A program made the translations under genes and the position numbers. Under the pieces are notes generated by a model. That model saw only the letters and a list, made by a program, of their open reading frames with translations, did no database searches and had not been told where the DNA came from. A DNA stretch of 64,000 bases from Bombyx mori (lineage: Eukaryota; Arthropoda; Insecta; Lepidoptera; Bombycidae): contig NC_085128.1 in assembly GCF_030269925.1 (NCBI RefSeq), positions 18,044,501 through 18,108,500 on the forward strand, written 5' to 3'. This document shows positions 1-10,375 of this stretch, piece by piece. Positions within the stretch are counted from its first letter, which is position 1. Every line of letters starts with the position of its first letter.

Positions 1-64
1 GCTTCATCGAACAACTATGTTTTATTTTACATTTTTATTGCTCTGAAAATAATTTGTTTCTCTC

Positions 65-76
65 AGGCGTTAACGT
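65..76. repeat. Target-site duplication, left copy (R1-clade LINE)
   Basis: The 12-base string AGGCGTTAACGT here recurs at 3397-3408 directly after the poly(A) tract of the LINE. The first A of the right copy is shared with the poly(A), so the certain duplication is 11-12 bases. It fixes the 5' end of the insertion at 77 and shows that the copy was cut short at its 5' end during insertion. Confidence 0.9.
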
Positions 77-77
77 C

Positions 78-2912
78 CTCGCTCCTCGTCCAGTGATTCT
101 CGCGGGGGACCTCAACGCGAAGTCTGTCGCATGGGGCTCCCCCCGCTCGGACGCTCGTGGTAGGCTGTTGGAGAGGTGGGCGAACGTGACCGGCCTCTAT
201 TTGGTGAATAGAGGGTCGGTTGCGACGTGCGTGCGGTGGCAGGGCGAGTCTGTTGTGGACGTTACGTTCGCAAGCCCGGCCATCGCACGCCGTATCCGCG
301 ACTGGAGAGTTTTGGAGGGGGCGGAGACACTGTCAGATCACCGATATATTCGGTTTGATCTCTCCGCCCGCTCCGCAGTCGCGGACGTCCACGGGGACCA
401 CCCCCGTGGTGCGTCCCGGTCATTCCCCAAGTGGGCACTGAAGCGCCTGAATAAGGAGCTCCTGATGGAAGCCTCTACGGTGGCGGCGTGGGCGCCCATG
501 CGTCCACACCCAGTTGAGGTCGAGGACGAAGCGAGGTGGTTCCGGGACACGATGCGTCGCATCTGTGACGTGTCGATGCCCCGGATTAGCCCTCGACCTC
601 CCAATCGCCAAGTGTACTGGTGGTCGCCCGAAATCGCGCAACTCCGCGTGGAGTGCGTTCGGGCAAGGCGCCAGTGCGCGAGGCATCGCCGCCGTCGCTT
701 GCCGCGGCGCAACGATCCGGTGGCGTTCGCGGTGGTAGAGGCCCAGCTGTACGGCGCATTTCGCGTCGCACAGAGGGCGTTGCAGCTGGCCATCAGAAGA
801 GCCAAGGACCAACACATGGAGAGTCTCCTGGAGACGCTGGATGAGGATCCGTGGGGGCGACCCTATCACATGGTGCGCAATAAAATGCGCCCATGGGCCC
901 CCCCAATCACGGAGCGTCTCCAGCCTCAGCAGCTGCGGGACATCGTCTCGGCGCTGTTCCCGCAGGAGCAGGGGGGATTTGTCGCTCCCGCTATGGGCGC
1001 GCCGCCGGAATACGACGGCGACGCCCCTGCTGAGGTGCCCCATATAACAGGGGCGGAGCTCCGTGTGGCAGTACGCAAAATGTGCGCAAAGGACACTGCA
1101 CCTGGCCCGGACGGCGTCCATGGCCGGGTTTGGGCCTTGGCTCTTGGTGCCCTAGGGGACCGACTCTTGAGGCTTTATAACTCCTGCCTCGAGTCGGGAC
1201 GGTTTCCTTCATCGTGGAGGACGGGCAGACTTGTGCTATTGAGAAAGGAGGGGCGCCCGGCGGATACTGCCGCCGGGTACCGTCCCATCGTGTTGTTGGA
1301 TGAGGTGGGCAAACTGCTGGAACGCATTCTGGCAGCCCGCATCATCCAGCATCTGATCGGGGTGGGACCCGATCTGTCGGCGGAGCAGTATGGCTTCCGA
1401 GAGGGTCGCTCAACAGTGGACGCGATCCTTCGCGTGCGGGCCCTCTCGGAGGAGGCCGTCTGTGGGGGTGGGGTGGCCTTGGCGGTGTCGCTCGACATCG
1501 CCAATGCGTTTAACACCCTGCCCTGGTCCGTGATAGGGGGGGCGCTGGAAAGACACGGAGTGCCCCTCTACCTTCGCCGGCTGGTCGGCTCCTACTTGGA
1601 GGACAGATCGGTCACGTGTACCGGACACGATGGGGTCGTACATCGGTTCCCGGTCGTGCGCGGTGTTCCACAGGGGTCGGTACTCGGCCCTCTTTTGTGG
1701 AATATCGGGTATGACTGGGTGCTGAGGGGTGCCCTCCTCCCGGGCCTAAGCGTAATATGTTACGCAGACGACACGCTGGTCGTGGCCCGGGGAGGGAGCT
1801 TTGCTGAGTCTGCTCGTCTTGCCACCGCTGGGGTAGCGCATGTCGTCGGCAAAATCAGGAGATTGGGCCTCGACGTGGCGCTCAGTAAATCCGAGGCCAT
1901 GTGGTTCCACAGGCCCCGGAGAGTGCCACCTGTCGATGCCCATATCGTGGTTGGAGGCGTCCGGATCGGGGTCGGGGTGCAGTTAAAGTACCTCGGCCTC
2001 ATTCTGGACAGTCGTTGGACCTTCCGTGCTCACTTTCAGCACCTGGTCCCTCGTTTGTTGGGGGTGGCCGGCGCGTTAAGCCGGCTTCTGCCCAACGTCG
2101 GGGGGCCTGACCAGGTGACGCGCCGTCTCTATACGGGGGTGGTGCGATCAATGGCCCTATACGGGGCACCCGTGTGGGGCCAGTCCCTGGCCGTGGGGGT
2201 AGCGAAGTTGCTGCAACGGCCGCAACGCACCATCGCGGTCAGGGTCATCCGTGGTTATCGCACCATCTCTTTTGAGGCGGCGTGTGTACTGGCTGGGACG
2301 CCGCCTTGGGTCCTGGAGGCGGAGGCGCTCGCCGCTGACTATCAGTGGCGAGCTAACCTTCGTGCCCGGGGCGTGGCGCGTCCCAGCCCCAGTGTGGTCA
2401 GAGCGCGGAGGGCCCAATCTCGGCGGTCCGTGCTGGAGGCATGGTCCAGGCGGCTGGCCGATCCTTCGGCTGGTCGTAGGACCGTCGAGGCGATTCGCCC
2501 TATTCTTGTGGATTGGGTGAATCGTGACAGAGGACGCCTCACTTTCCGGCTCACGCAGGTGCTCACTGGGCATGGTTGCTTCGGTGAGTTCCTGCACCGG
2601 ATCGGAGCCGAGCCGACGGCAGAGTGCTACCATTGTGGTTGCGACTTGGACACGGCGGAGCACACGCTCGTTGCCTGCCCCGCATGGGAGGGGTGGCGCC
2701 GTGTCCTCGTCGCAAAAATAGGAAACGACTTGTCGTTGCCGAGTGTTGTGGCATCGATGCTCGGCAGCGACGAGTCGTGGAAGGCGATGCTCGACTTCTG
2801 CGAGTGCACCATCTCGCAGAAGGAGGCGGCGGGGCGCGTGAGAGACGCACAAGCCCGCCGCCGTCGAGCGGGGGCCAGGGAGGCGGATCTCGCCCTAGCC
2901 CTGGCCCTCTAA
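78..2912 (+). CDS. R1-clade ORF2 (endonuclease-reverse transcriptase), 5'-truncated
   Basis: The frame is open for about 945 codons to TAA at 2910-2912. It can be read back into the flank to a TTG at 54, but that codon lies outside the element, so there is no genuine start here. Numbering from that TTG, visible landmarks are the endonuclease GDLNAK motif (about residues 18-23) and the SDH motif near 95. RT motifs follow: YRPIVLLDEVGK, GFREGRS, SLDIANAFNT, GVPQGSVLGP from about 537, and the catalytic YADD from about 570. The C-terminus has a CX2CX8HX4C knuckle starting near 858, typical of R1-clade ORF2. No internal stop or frameshift is visible, so the insertion is probably young. The missing ORF1 and endonuclease N-terminus should make it non-autonomous. 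Confidence 0.9.
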   Translation, partial: LAPRPVILAGDLNAKSVAWGSPRSDARGRLLERWANVTGLYLVNRGSVATCVRWQGESVVDVTFASPAIARRIRDWRVLEGAETLSDHRYIRFDLSARSAVADVHGDHPRGASRSFPKWALKRLNKELLMEASTVAAWAPMRPHPVEVEDEARWFRDTMRRICDVSMPRISPRPPNRQVYWWSPEIAQLRVECVRARRQCARHRRRRLPRRNDPVAFAVVEAQLYGAFRVAQRALQLAIRRAKDQHMESLLETLDEDPWGRPYHMVRNKMRPWAPPITERLQPQQLRDIVSALFPQEQGGFVAPAMGAPPEYDGDAPAEVPHITGAELRVAVRKMCAKDTAPGPDGVHGRVWALALGALGDRLLRLYNSCLESGRFPSSWRTGRLVLLRKEGRPADTAAGYRPIVLLDEVGKLLERILAARIIQHLIGVGPDLSAEQYGFREGRSTVDAILRVRALSEEAVCGGGVALAVSLDIANAFNTLPWSVIGGALERHGVPLYLRRLVGSYLEDRSVTCTGHDGVVHRFPVVRGVPQGSVLGPLLWNIGYDWVLRGALLPGLSVICYADDTLVVARGGSFAESARLATAGVAHVVGKIRRLGLDVALSKSEAMWFHRPRRVPPVDAHIVVGGVRIGVGVQLKYLGLILDSRWTFRAHFQHLVPRLLGVAGALSRLLPNVGGPDQVTRRLYTGVVRSMALYGAPVWGQSLAVGVAKLLQRPQRTIAVRVIRGYRTISFEAACVLAGTPPWVLEAEALAADYQWRANLRARGVARPSPSVVRARRAQSRRSVLEAWSRRLADPSAGRRTVEAIRPILVDWVNRDRGRLTFRLTQVLTGHGCFGEFLHRIGAEPTAECYHCGCDLDTAEHTLVACPAWEGWRRVLVAKIGNDLSLPSVVASMLGSDESWKAMLDFCECTISQKEAAGRVRDAQARRRRAGAREADLALALAL

Positions 2913-3300
2913 GTGTTTCGGGTCCCCCTCATATGTCGGTCTGGGGCCCGGCGAAGGGGGCCTAAGAAGACGACGTGCAAGCTGCTCTGCACGCGTTTTA
3001 CGCAAGAGCATCCGGGTGATGGAAGGCCGGCTATCCTCAACCCACGCTGGTTCTGACCCAGCGGGGTATTCCGTAGGATAGACCATTCTAACCGGCGCCA
3101 TCTAGGCGGGCTTCGGATAGCCTGCCGACCGAGAGGGCTGGTGGTCGTGGCGCCGACGACCGCCAGTCCGGCGTCCCGAGGGGGAGGGTGATGGGAGAGA
3201 TGTGCTCCGCACTAAACGCTTCACTCTCCTCCCCTTGCCTTTCATGAGTTCTGTCTCATGCGAGGGTTGGACGTTGGTTGTTGAGCGACAGGAGGTTTTA

Positions 3301-3350
3301 GTCGGTTCGACTCCGACATGCCCCACCCTCCATCCCCAGTGGAGGGTGGG
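3301..3350 (+). other. Structured LINE 3' end: T-arm-like hairpin plus 10-bp hairpin
   Basis: Two adjacent hairpins sit just before the poly(A). At 3301-3317, GTCGG and CCGAC form a 5-bp stem around the 7-base loop TTCGACT, the geometry and sequence of a tRNA T-arm. At 3322-3350, CCCACCCTCC pairs perfectly with GGAGGGTGGG across a 9-base loop. LINE reverse transcriptases can recognise structure in their own 3' UTR, so these are likely RT-recognition elements. That role is inferred; the base pairing is visible. Confidence 0.7.
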
Positions 3351-3408
3351 AGTCCGGCGATTTCCTCCTGACAAAAAAAAAAAAAAAAAAAAAAAAAGGC
3401 GTTAACGT

Positions 3409-4390
3409 ACAAGTTGTGCTCAAGGCACTCACAGATGCCCTTCTGCTAATTCCACATCAATACTGACACAACCACGATTTTTTGCTTTGGTTGAAATCGG
3501 TTAAAGTAAAACATTGTTCTATCACCCATAAAATAGGGTGGGTCATCTGACCTCACCGAGTACTAAGCTCGATATTTCAATATTCTGCCAAATACTAATA
3601 AATACACATAAGTACAGACTGGTATGGTTATATTTCCCGCCCGAAAAACTTGTACTTCTCCCCATCACAAATTAAAACAAAGAAACCATAGCCAGCCGGC
3701 TCCGTTATCAACCCATTTTGTGCAATCTCGGAAACTGTTGCCAAAAATCTTAAGAAAACCACGGAGGAAATAAACCTTCGCTCATTAAGGGGGGTCATCA
3801 GTATGCATAATAAATTAGTTGCGCGCCATCTAGTATCGGGGTTAGGAACGAAATTACGGCGAAGTGGGAAGATAGATCGCCGACCGCTGTGAACGATTGC
3901 TCTCCTGTATTTGATTTACTGTGTTGTAATTAATATGTTTTTATCTTTGTTCGCCAGAAATATTATTGTGGAAATGTATTCTCTAAGCTTTCCGCGAATC
4001 TAAGACGTCAAGGTGAAAGCAAGTTTGAAGGAGCTTCGTATTCATATTTCACTTGACGCCTATTCAAATGTTATTTCGTAGTTAGGTCTTTTGTTTGGTT
4101 AATTCCTTCTTGATCACGCCCAATCAGCACATTTCTGTGTGACAGCAATTCATGACTTATAATCAGCTATTTGTTAAAATAAAGTTGAATGCATCCCTAA
4201 CCTGTCCATCCGATTGTGATGGTACGATGGTTATTGACGCTCCCAAGTTGGCTTCTGTGATATTACCGATATATGTATTACCGTTATATTACCGAGTGAT
4301 AGATGGCTCGTGAGTAATCACAGGAAATCAATCCTTATAATCCAATAAGCAATAGTTAAGGCGGAGCGTCATCGGTTAATCACTATGTAA
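3409..4390. other. Unassigned AT-rich stretch
   Basis: No coding frame, splice-flanked exon or repeat family recognised. It lies between the R1-clade insertion and a Bm1 dimer. Confidence 0.5.
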
Positions 4391-5001
4391 GTCGTCGTGG
4401 CCTAAAGGATAAGGCGTCCGGTGCATTCGTATTTAGCAATGCACCGGTGTTCGAATCCCGCAGGCGGGTACCACTTTTTCTAATGAAATACGTACTCAAC
4501 AAATGTTCACGATTGACTTCCACGGTGAAGGAATAACATCGTGTAATAAAAATAAAATCCGTAAAATTATAATTTGCGTAATTACAGGTGGCAGGACTTC
4601 TTCTGAGTTCGCACGGATAAGTGTAATGCGTTTCGGTTTGAAGGGTGGGGCAGCCGTTGTACTTTTAAAACTGAGACCTTAGAACTCATATCTCAAGGTA
4701 GGTGGCGGCATTTACTTTGTAGATGTCTATGAGCTCCGGCTACCACTTTTTACTGGTGGTAGGACTCTTGTGAGTCCGCACGGGTAGGTACCACCTCCCT
4801 GCCTATTTCAGCCGTGAAGCAGTAATGCGTTTCGGTTTGAAGGGTGGGGCAGCCGTTGTAACTATACTGAGGCCTTAGAACTTATATCTCAAGGTGGGTG
4901 GCGCATTCACGCTGTAGATGTCTATGGGCTCCGGTAACCACTTAAAACAGGTAAGCCGTGAGCTCTTCCACCCACCTAAACAATAAATAAATAATAATAA
5001 A
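4391..5001 (+). mobile_element. Bm1 SINE, head-to-tail dimer
   Basis: The left unit begins with a tRNA-derived head (4391-4472) whose B-box-like GTTCGAATCCC lies at 4450-4460, followed by the Bm1 body. It has lost about 35 bases of the body after GTTCGCACGG and stops near 4750 at CCGGCTACCACTTTT. A second body without a head follows at once, from TACTGGTGGTAGGAC to the (TAA)-rich tail near 5001. The junction suggests template switching during reverse transcription, or insertion of a 5'-truncated copy at the tail of an older one. Confidence 0.85.
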
Positions 5002-5828
5002 CGTACAAAAAATGTTCTATTGATTATTTGAACATCAAGAAATCAATAAATTTTTTGGTCATTATGTTGAAATGTTTTGGTTTCCTCTACAATTACAAAT
5101 ACAATAGTGTACGAATTCGCCTCATAGTGTCGCCTTAAGCTGTCCGGTGGTATTTACATTTAAGGTCTCCACTAACAGCTTCATATCGGCTGTTTTATGA
5201 GCTCGTCTGTCTAGTTTTGCCTAAAAGTATAGTTGGTGCCCAATTGTAAAACCAGCGAATTCACTACACGCAGTCACTAACCACTATCATCAATCAATAA
5301 TATAAACGAAATAACGTTGTTATTATTTTCCGAAAACAAAGATATAAAAAAAAACCACAAATTATTTGTAACGACCATTTTCTTGTGTTATTTATTCGCG
5401 TCAGAATGTTGCGAAGATCCCCCGTACATAGGGAGTGCCGGGGAGGTCGTTTATCACCGAGTCACTTATGACGAGTGGCCTGTCCGCCGCACGATGCTGA
5501 GAAGATGCTTTTTACTACGCACCTAAGTTACGCGAGCTTTTGTTGTAGAACGTATGAAAGATGTTGATGTGGCATTTTCGCAGCCTAGATACTGCCACAA
5601 AAAAAAATGTTATTTCGGGGGATCCTTAAAAGCTACATAATAATCAAAGCTGATTAGCTGAAGTTGTTCTTCGATTAAGAAAATCAAAAAAACAACCGAA
5701 CTACCAAGTCACCAACTAGCCAAGTCACAAATATTTTGGAATAAATACTCCAAACTTCAATATCCATAGCTATCTATCTGCTTTAGTATAAACCGGCTCC
5801 TAGGGCAGTAGTGAGAAAATGTAAAATC
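5002..5828. other. Unassigned stretch
   Basis: It contains a 69-codon open frame at 5317-5526 (+) that starts from TTG, has no recognised domain and no convincing splice context. I do not call it a gene. Confidence 0.4.
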
Positions 5829-6281
5829 AATAATTTTTTTTTTTTTTTATTGCTTAGATGGGTGGACGAGCTCACAGCCCACCTGATGTTAAGTGGTTAC
5901 TGGAGCCCATAGACATCTACAACGTAGACGCGCCACCCACCTTGAGATACAAGTTCTAAAGTCTCAGTATAGTTACAACGGCTACCCCACCCTTCAAACC
6001 GAAACGCATTACTGCTTCACGGCAGAAATAAGCAGGGCGGTGGTACCTATCCGCGCGGACTCACAAGAGGTCCTACCACCAGTAATTACGCAAATTATAA
6101 TTTTGCGGGTTTGATTTTTATTACACGATGTTATTCCTTCACCGTGGAAGTCAATCGTGAACATTTGTTGAGTACATATTTCATTAGAAAAATTGGTACC
6201 CGCCTGCGGGATTCGAACACCGGTGCATCGCTTCAACACGAATGCACCGGACGTCTTATCCTTTAGGCCACGACGACTATA
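5829..6281 (-). mobile_element. Bm1 SINE, full length
   Basis: Read on the minus strand, a tRNA-like head (about 6281-6190, with B box GTTCGAATCCC) runs into the body (CACTTCCACGGTGAAGGAA, then CCACCGCCCTGC) and ends in a T-run on the plus strand at 5831-5848. About 450 bases long, it is the most complete copy here and serves as the reference for calling the fragments. Confidence 0.93.
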
Positions 6282-6825
6282 AACGACTATTAGAACTATT
6301 TACAATGTATTAAGGATGCCACATCCAAAAATTTCATTGCACAATGTGCTGAAGCAAAGTTGACACAGACTATGGTAATGAGGTGAGGGCACAGGGTTTT
6401 TGCCACTCTCATCCCTCATTCCGCTCGATTTGAATATCACCGATGTTGCCAATAGAATACACACTAGTTTGTAGTTTGACTTAGTTTTAGTTTTAACTAA
6501 AACTTTTGACTGATTTACGTGTGTCTATTTCAGATAACTTTTTCACTTCAGACTTGGACAGAAGCGACTAACTACTATTATTATGGTTCGATGCTGTATA
6601 ATCGATTATACCAACTATTTAGAAAAAGTCATGTGTTGCTATAGTATATACTAAAAATAGGGTAAAATCACTCTTCTATCAATAATCTAATCTAATATAA
6701 ATATTAATACAACAAAATTTTAGGTACTTTCTTATATGGGATTTGGTAACTTGAGATATGAAATAATAATGGAATCGGAGCAGCAGCATCAAGGCTGTGA
6801 TTCTCCGCTAATCCAATAAGCTAAG
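6282..6825. other. Unassigned AT-rich stretch
   Basis: Nothing recognised on either strand. Confidence 0.4.
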
Positions 6826-7031
6826 GATTCACTTGCAGAGTCCTACAGGTATTCTGTAAGATGGTAACTTTGGCAGAAGTACCCTGTGCCAGATCCTCTC
6901 GAAAGTATTCGCCATGTGAGGGTTCACAGTGAGAACCTCGCCCTTGCTCTCTTAGGCATCAGCCTTCCCTTGAATAAGGTATACAAAAAGAACATCAGCT
7001 GAGCGACCGTCACGGAAGCCGTCGAAGAAGT
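6826..7031 (-). pseudogene. LINE reverse transcriptase fragment (Jockey/I-like)
   Basis: The minus strand reads in one frame as GFRDGRSADVLFVY, then ESKGEVLTVN, then FERIWHRVLLPKLPSYRIP. This matches the RT block of Jockey/I-group LINEs, in which a GFRxGRS motif is followed by a VSLDIxKAFDRVWH motif and a KLPSYG motif. The catalytic LDISKAFD segment is degraded and there are in-frame TAA and TGA stops, so this is an old relic. No flanking UTR or tail is recognisable. Confidence 0.75.
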
Positions 7032-8096
7032 TAATCCTCAAGATACTTCAGAAGTTGCGTATTTATTATTTATGATTATCGGATAAACCTTCGATGATAT
7101 TCCAATCAAATAAAGTACTATTTTATATTTCAGTATTTGCTGCTTTATTTAAAACCTAAAAGCAGGCACGTATAGACTTGCAGGAATAGTTACGTTAATT
7201 CAACATACCACATAAAATCTTTAATTCCCATAAAAGCAGCGGGACCGCTACCATCAAATTAATTAGCTGTGGCGGGTGCGGATCCCCCACATGCCCACTT
7301 GTCGGGCAATTACATTAAACGTGGAGTACGGCATAAAAGTGAAATGATAATGGGGTGGAGACTGATTTTCGTGAGGTCACCGTATCTCAATGAGTCTCAG
7401 CCTCTGTGAATCGGGAGAGTGTATGAGACATTCAGCAGTTTGTTTGATTTTCTTTTTCAATTATGACAACAGATCAACAATGTTCTAGCGGTCGCTATCA
7501 TTCAAACGGTCTACAAAAGTAATTAATGATAAGGAGTGTACAATAAAGCTGATGATCCTATCACTATTGCTCAATTATTTAGATATTTCAATCAAAATAA
7601 TAATATAAAATAAAATAATAATTGTTTTCAACACTATTCATAAGGCGTGTCAATATTTTGCTAATAGTTGTGTTTTAATGTGTACTTTATAGTTACATTG
7701 TCTGAATCTGTAGTTGCAGAAGTAGATCGCCATTTATATTTTTATTAAATAACAGAGGTACCTTTCAGTCTTACTGATGTTAAGTGGTTCTGAGAGCCAC
7801 AACAAAAACATTAATGTCGATGCTCATCTTGAGGTAAAATATCGACGCTTTCTATTGCTTAGTATTACTATTAGTCTACGCTTGCGAATAGCTGCTTCCA
7901 GGTCGAAGTAGATGGGCTGTATTGCTACATACAGTTTCCTAGCCAAAGTTCTATATATTTTCCGGAGTTGTATCCTCGAATCATGTTGTTGCCGCTAGAA
8001 GAGACCGCATCCATGAATATTCATAGAGAGCTATTCGTTATACTTTATGTACTGTTTTAAGAACTACCTGCAAACAGGAAATAAAACTCCGACACA
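7032..8096. other. Mostly unassigned; one eroded Bm1 trace
   Basis: At about 7772-7835 the plus strand shows CTGATGTTAAGTGGTTCTG and then CATCTTGAG, the eroded minus-strand Bm1 body. The rest, including a moderately GC-rich patch at 7255-7385, shows no recognised feature. Confidence 0.4.
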
Positions 8097-8319
8097 TCAC
8101 TACATAGTATAAAACAAAGTCGCTTTCTCTGTCCCTATATCTGTCTGTCCCTATGTATGCTTAAATATTTAAAACTACGCAACGGTTTTTGATGCGGTTT
8201 TTTTTTATTAAATAGAGTGATTGAAGAGGAAGGTTCATATGTATAATAACATCCATTAAATAGTGGAGAAATCAATAATAAATTACAGTTTCCGAAGCGA
8301 AGTGAGGGCGGGTCGTTAG
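8097..8319 (+). mobile_element. Short non-autonomous Helitron-like element
   Basis: It starts TCACTACATAGTATAAAACA and ends GAGGGCGGGTCGTTAG followed by T. This is the 3'-end type of the elements at 23732-23931 and 42044-42248, which end CTAG|T. The interior (CTTTCTCTGTCCCTATATC, ACTACGCAACGG) differs from theirs, so it is a separate subfamily sharing the terminus. It has no coding capacity. Helitrons typically start TC, end CTRR and insert between A and T; here the terminal CTAG has drifted to TTAG. Confidence 0.75.
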
Positions 8320-8835
8320 TAAAAAATAAAATGTGATAATGAAGTCAGAGCTACTTTCTATTGAATAAAGTACATAAAAATGCAATCGACACAAACCAAA
8401 AGATTTTTGTTTCATGTGCATTAAACATATTCATATACTAAGTTCCGCCAATACTTTGAATTCATAATTCTTCTGATATGGCATGAAAAGAAATGCAATA
8501 ATATATACATACAGCCAAGATAAAAGTAAAATGTGATAATTTATACTTAGGAACATACGCAGGTATCTGTCTCGAAGACGATTGAGGACCCGAGTATTGT
8601 TCTCATCCATGTTTGATACATAATAGGTAAACATAAAATAAGACAAGTACATATGCTGAGGAATCTGTTGACGTAACATGCCAAAAAATAAAATGCGTGT
8701 TTATTTCAATGATAAAAGATCTTCAACGAATTACATAAATATTTAAGTTATTATTAGTACGAGGCATTTTTTATCAGAATACGTAAAAAGAATTTACAAG
8801 ATCATGTGATCCATTGTCTGCACTGTAGCAATCTA
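8320..8835. other. Unassigned AT-rich stretch
   Basis: An 82-codon minus frame at 8431-8679 has no recognisable domain and unremarkable composition; I do not support it as a gene. Confidence 0.4.
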
Positions 8836-9071
8836 TCCATATATATATAAATGAATTGCTGTTCGTTAGTCTCGCTAAAACTCGAGAACGGCTGGACCGA
8901 TTTGGCTAATTTTGGTCTTGAATTATTTTTGGAAGTCGAGAGAAGGTTTAAAAGGTATATAAAGATATTAAATAAATAAAAAATAAAGGTATTAAATAAA
9001 AATAACAATTATGTTTTCCCTTTGATGTGTCCCCCGTCGGACGGTTTCCTTTTGTTCGTTTTAAGTTTACC

Positions 9072-10375
9072 TAGTCAGGTCATAAATTCTGTCACATGTT
9101 TAATGTAAAATAATTGAAACAAGTTTATTCATTATGCAACCATTCATATACCAAAATGAACTTAACAAAACATAGATTCTTATGACACTAAAGTTTATTC
9201 AAAATGACCTCCGTGATTTTGAATACAGGCCTTCAATCTGCGCGGCCAGTCGTCTATCGCAGCACGAACGAGGTCCATGTCAATATCGGCGGCTGCCTTA
9301 ATCAAGGATATCTTGAGTGACTCCAAATTGGGATGAGGCTTTGAGCACGCCTTTTTCTCCAAGTGTTGCCATATCTTGTAATCTAACGGATTCAAATCTG
9401 GACTGGAGGAGGGCCAGTCTTCGTGCCGGATGAAGTCGATTTCACGCGCCGCCAGCCAATCTTGTGTGCTCTTCGCTCTATGAGCTGGCGCCGAATCTTG
9501 TTGGAATACCCAGTGCCTGTTATTGAACATGGTATGAGAAACAGGTTCCACAAGGTTCGTCAGGACTGTATTTTGATACACAACTGCATTCGTTTTTACA
9601 GCTTTCTCACAAAAATGTACCTCTGTTAAGCCCCAATAAGAAACTCCCAACCATACCATAAGCGAGGATGGAAAATAACCTCGTCGGACACGCGGAATAC
9701 GGTTGCTCGCTTCTTCACTACTGTGTGCGTACACCTTATCATTTTGTTTGTTGTAGCTCTCTTCTACAGTAAAAATTTTTTTCATCCGAAAAAAGAATTT
9801 CCGGATATTTTTTTCCCGCGTACCGCTTCAACAAAGCGCGGCATCTCTTCAGTCTCAGGTCCATTAGACGAGCATTCAAACGATGTCCTGTTTTTCTTCG
9901 ATATGCCCGAAGCCCTAAGTCTTCATTTAACACCCTTTTCACCGTGGTTCTGCTTAACCCCATCTGAAGGGCCAACAGTTTCTGCTTACGTTAGGGATTT
10001 CTTTGAATTCGCGCCTTCACAGCTTTTATCACTGCTGGAGTCCTAACAGACCGAGGGCGACCACTTCTTGAACTGTCATCTACACTAGAGTCTTCATTGT
10101 ATCGTTTGATGGTACGATAAACGAATCTTTTGGTTATATTCAAATTTTTCAGTATGTTAAAAATTTGAATTGGCGCGTAACCGCAACGATGCAACGCAAT
10201 AACTGCAACACGGTCTTCTTTAAGCGTCCACTCCATATTTAAAAATGAGTAAAATTCTAAAAGTATCCATTTTTATTTTCATGAACAATTCGAAATTCGA
10301 ATTCAATAAAATTTTTTGTGGCCAGCGTTCTAAAAGAAAAGTTTTTACTGTGTGACAATACTTATGACCTGACTA
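9072..10375 (-). mobile_element. maT-family (DD37D) mariner transposon
   Basis: A 1.3-kb transposon with inverted termini. The left end starts TAGTCAGGTCATAAATTCTG (9072) and the right end, read inward on the minus strand, starts TAGTCAGGTCATAAGTATTG (10375). The outermost TA on each side is the expected target dinucleotide. The transposase gene fills the minus strand. Its DD37D spacing identifies the maT group, known from Bombyx as Bmmar1/BmmaT1. It lies inside a Helitron-like element. Confidence 0.92.
9195..10236 (-). pseudogene. maT transposase, one stop and one frameshift
   Basis: The gene starts at ATG 10236 with an N-terminal helix-turn-helix region and a GRPRSV-type linker. An in-frame TAA lies at about 9991-9993, right after the residues RIQRNP. 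The frame continues to the first catalytic Asp (FSDEK). It is then shifted by one base in a poly-A/T run near 9775-9790, and reading continues in another frame to the stop at 9195. Catalytic motifs survive: SDEK, then DSAPAH, then SSPDLNPLD, with 37 residues between the second and third Asp. Total coding length is near the 340-350 residues usual for maT. Only two lesions were found, one in a homopolymer that could be a sequencing error. As read, the protein is not functional. Confidence 0.9.

Larger units (their letters stand above)
77..3397 (+). mobile_element. 5'-truncated R1-clade non-LTR retrotransposon
   Basis: The insertion is bounded by the 65-76 / 3397-3408 duplication. It starts inside the endonuclease domain, so ORF1 and the endonuclease N-terminus are missing. 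It carries an open EN-RT frame, a GC-rich 3' UTR of about 460 bases and a 25-A tail (3373-3397). The domain order APE-like endonuclease, reverse transcriptase, C-terminal CCHC knuckle is that of the R1 clade (R1, TRAS, SART, Waldo relatives). Target-site duplication and poly(A) are the marks of target-primed reverse transcription. The GC content is far above the flanks. The exact family cannot be named by eye. Confidence 0.9.

Noticed and set aside
338..2852. Several long minus-strand frames opposite the R1-clade ORF2
   Set aside because: They are GC-driven shadows; only the plus frame carries endonuclease, RT and knuckle motifs.
3275..3320. tRNA gene in the LINE 3' UTR
   Set aside because: Only the T-arm is present; no acceptor stem or D-arm can be formed.
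4391..4472. tRNA-like sequence with B box
   Set aside because: It is the head of Bm1; the same head occurs at 6190-6281, 26645-26735 and 29792-29875, each followed by Bm1 sequence.
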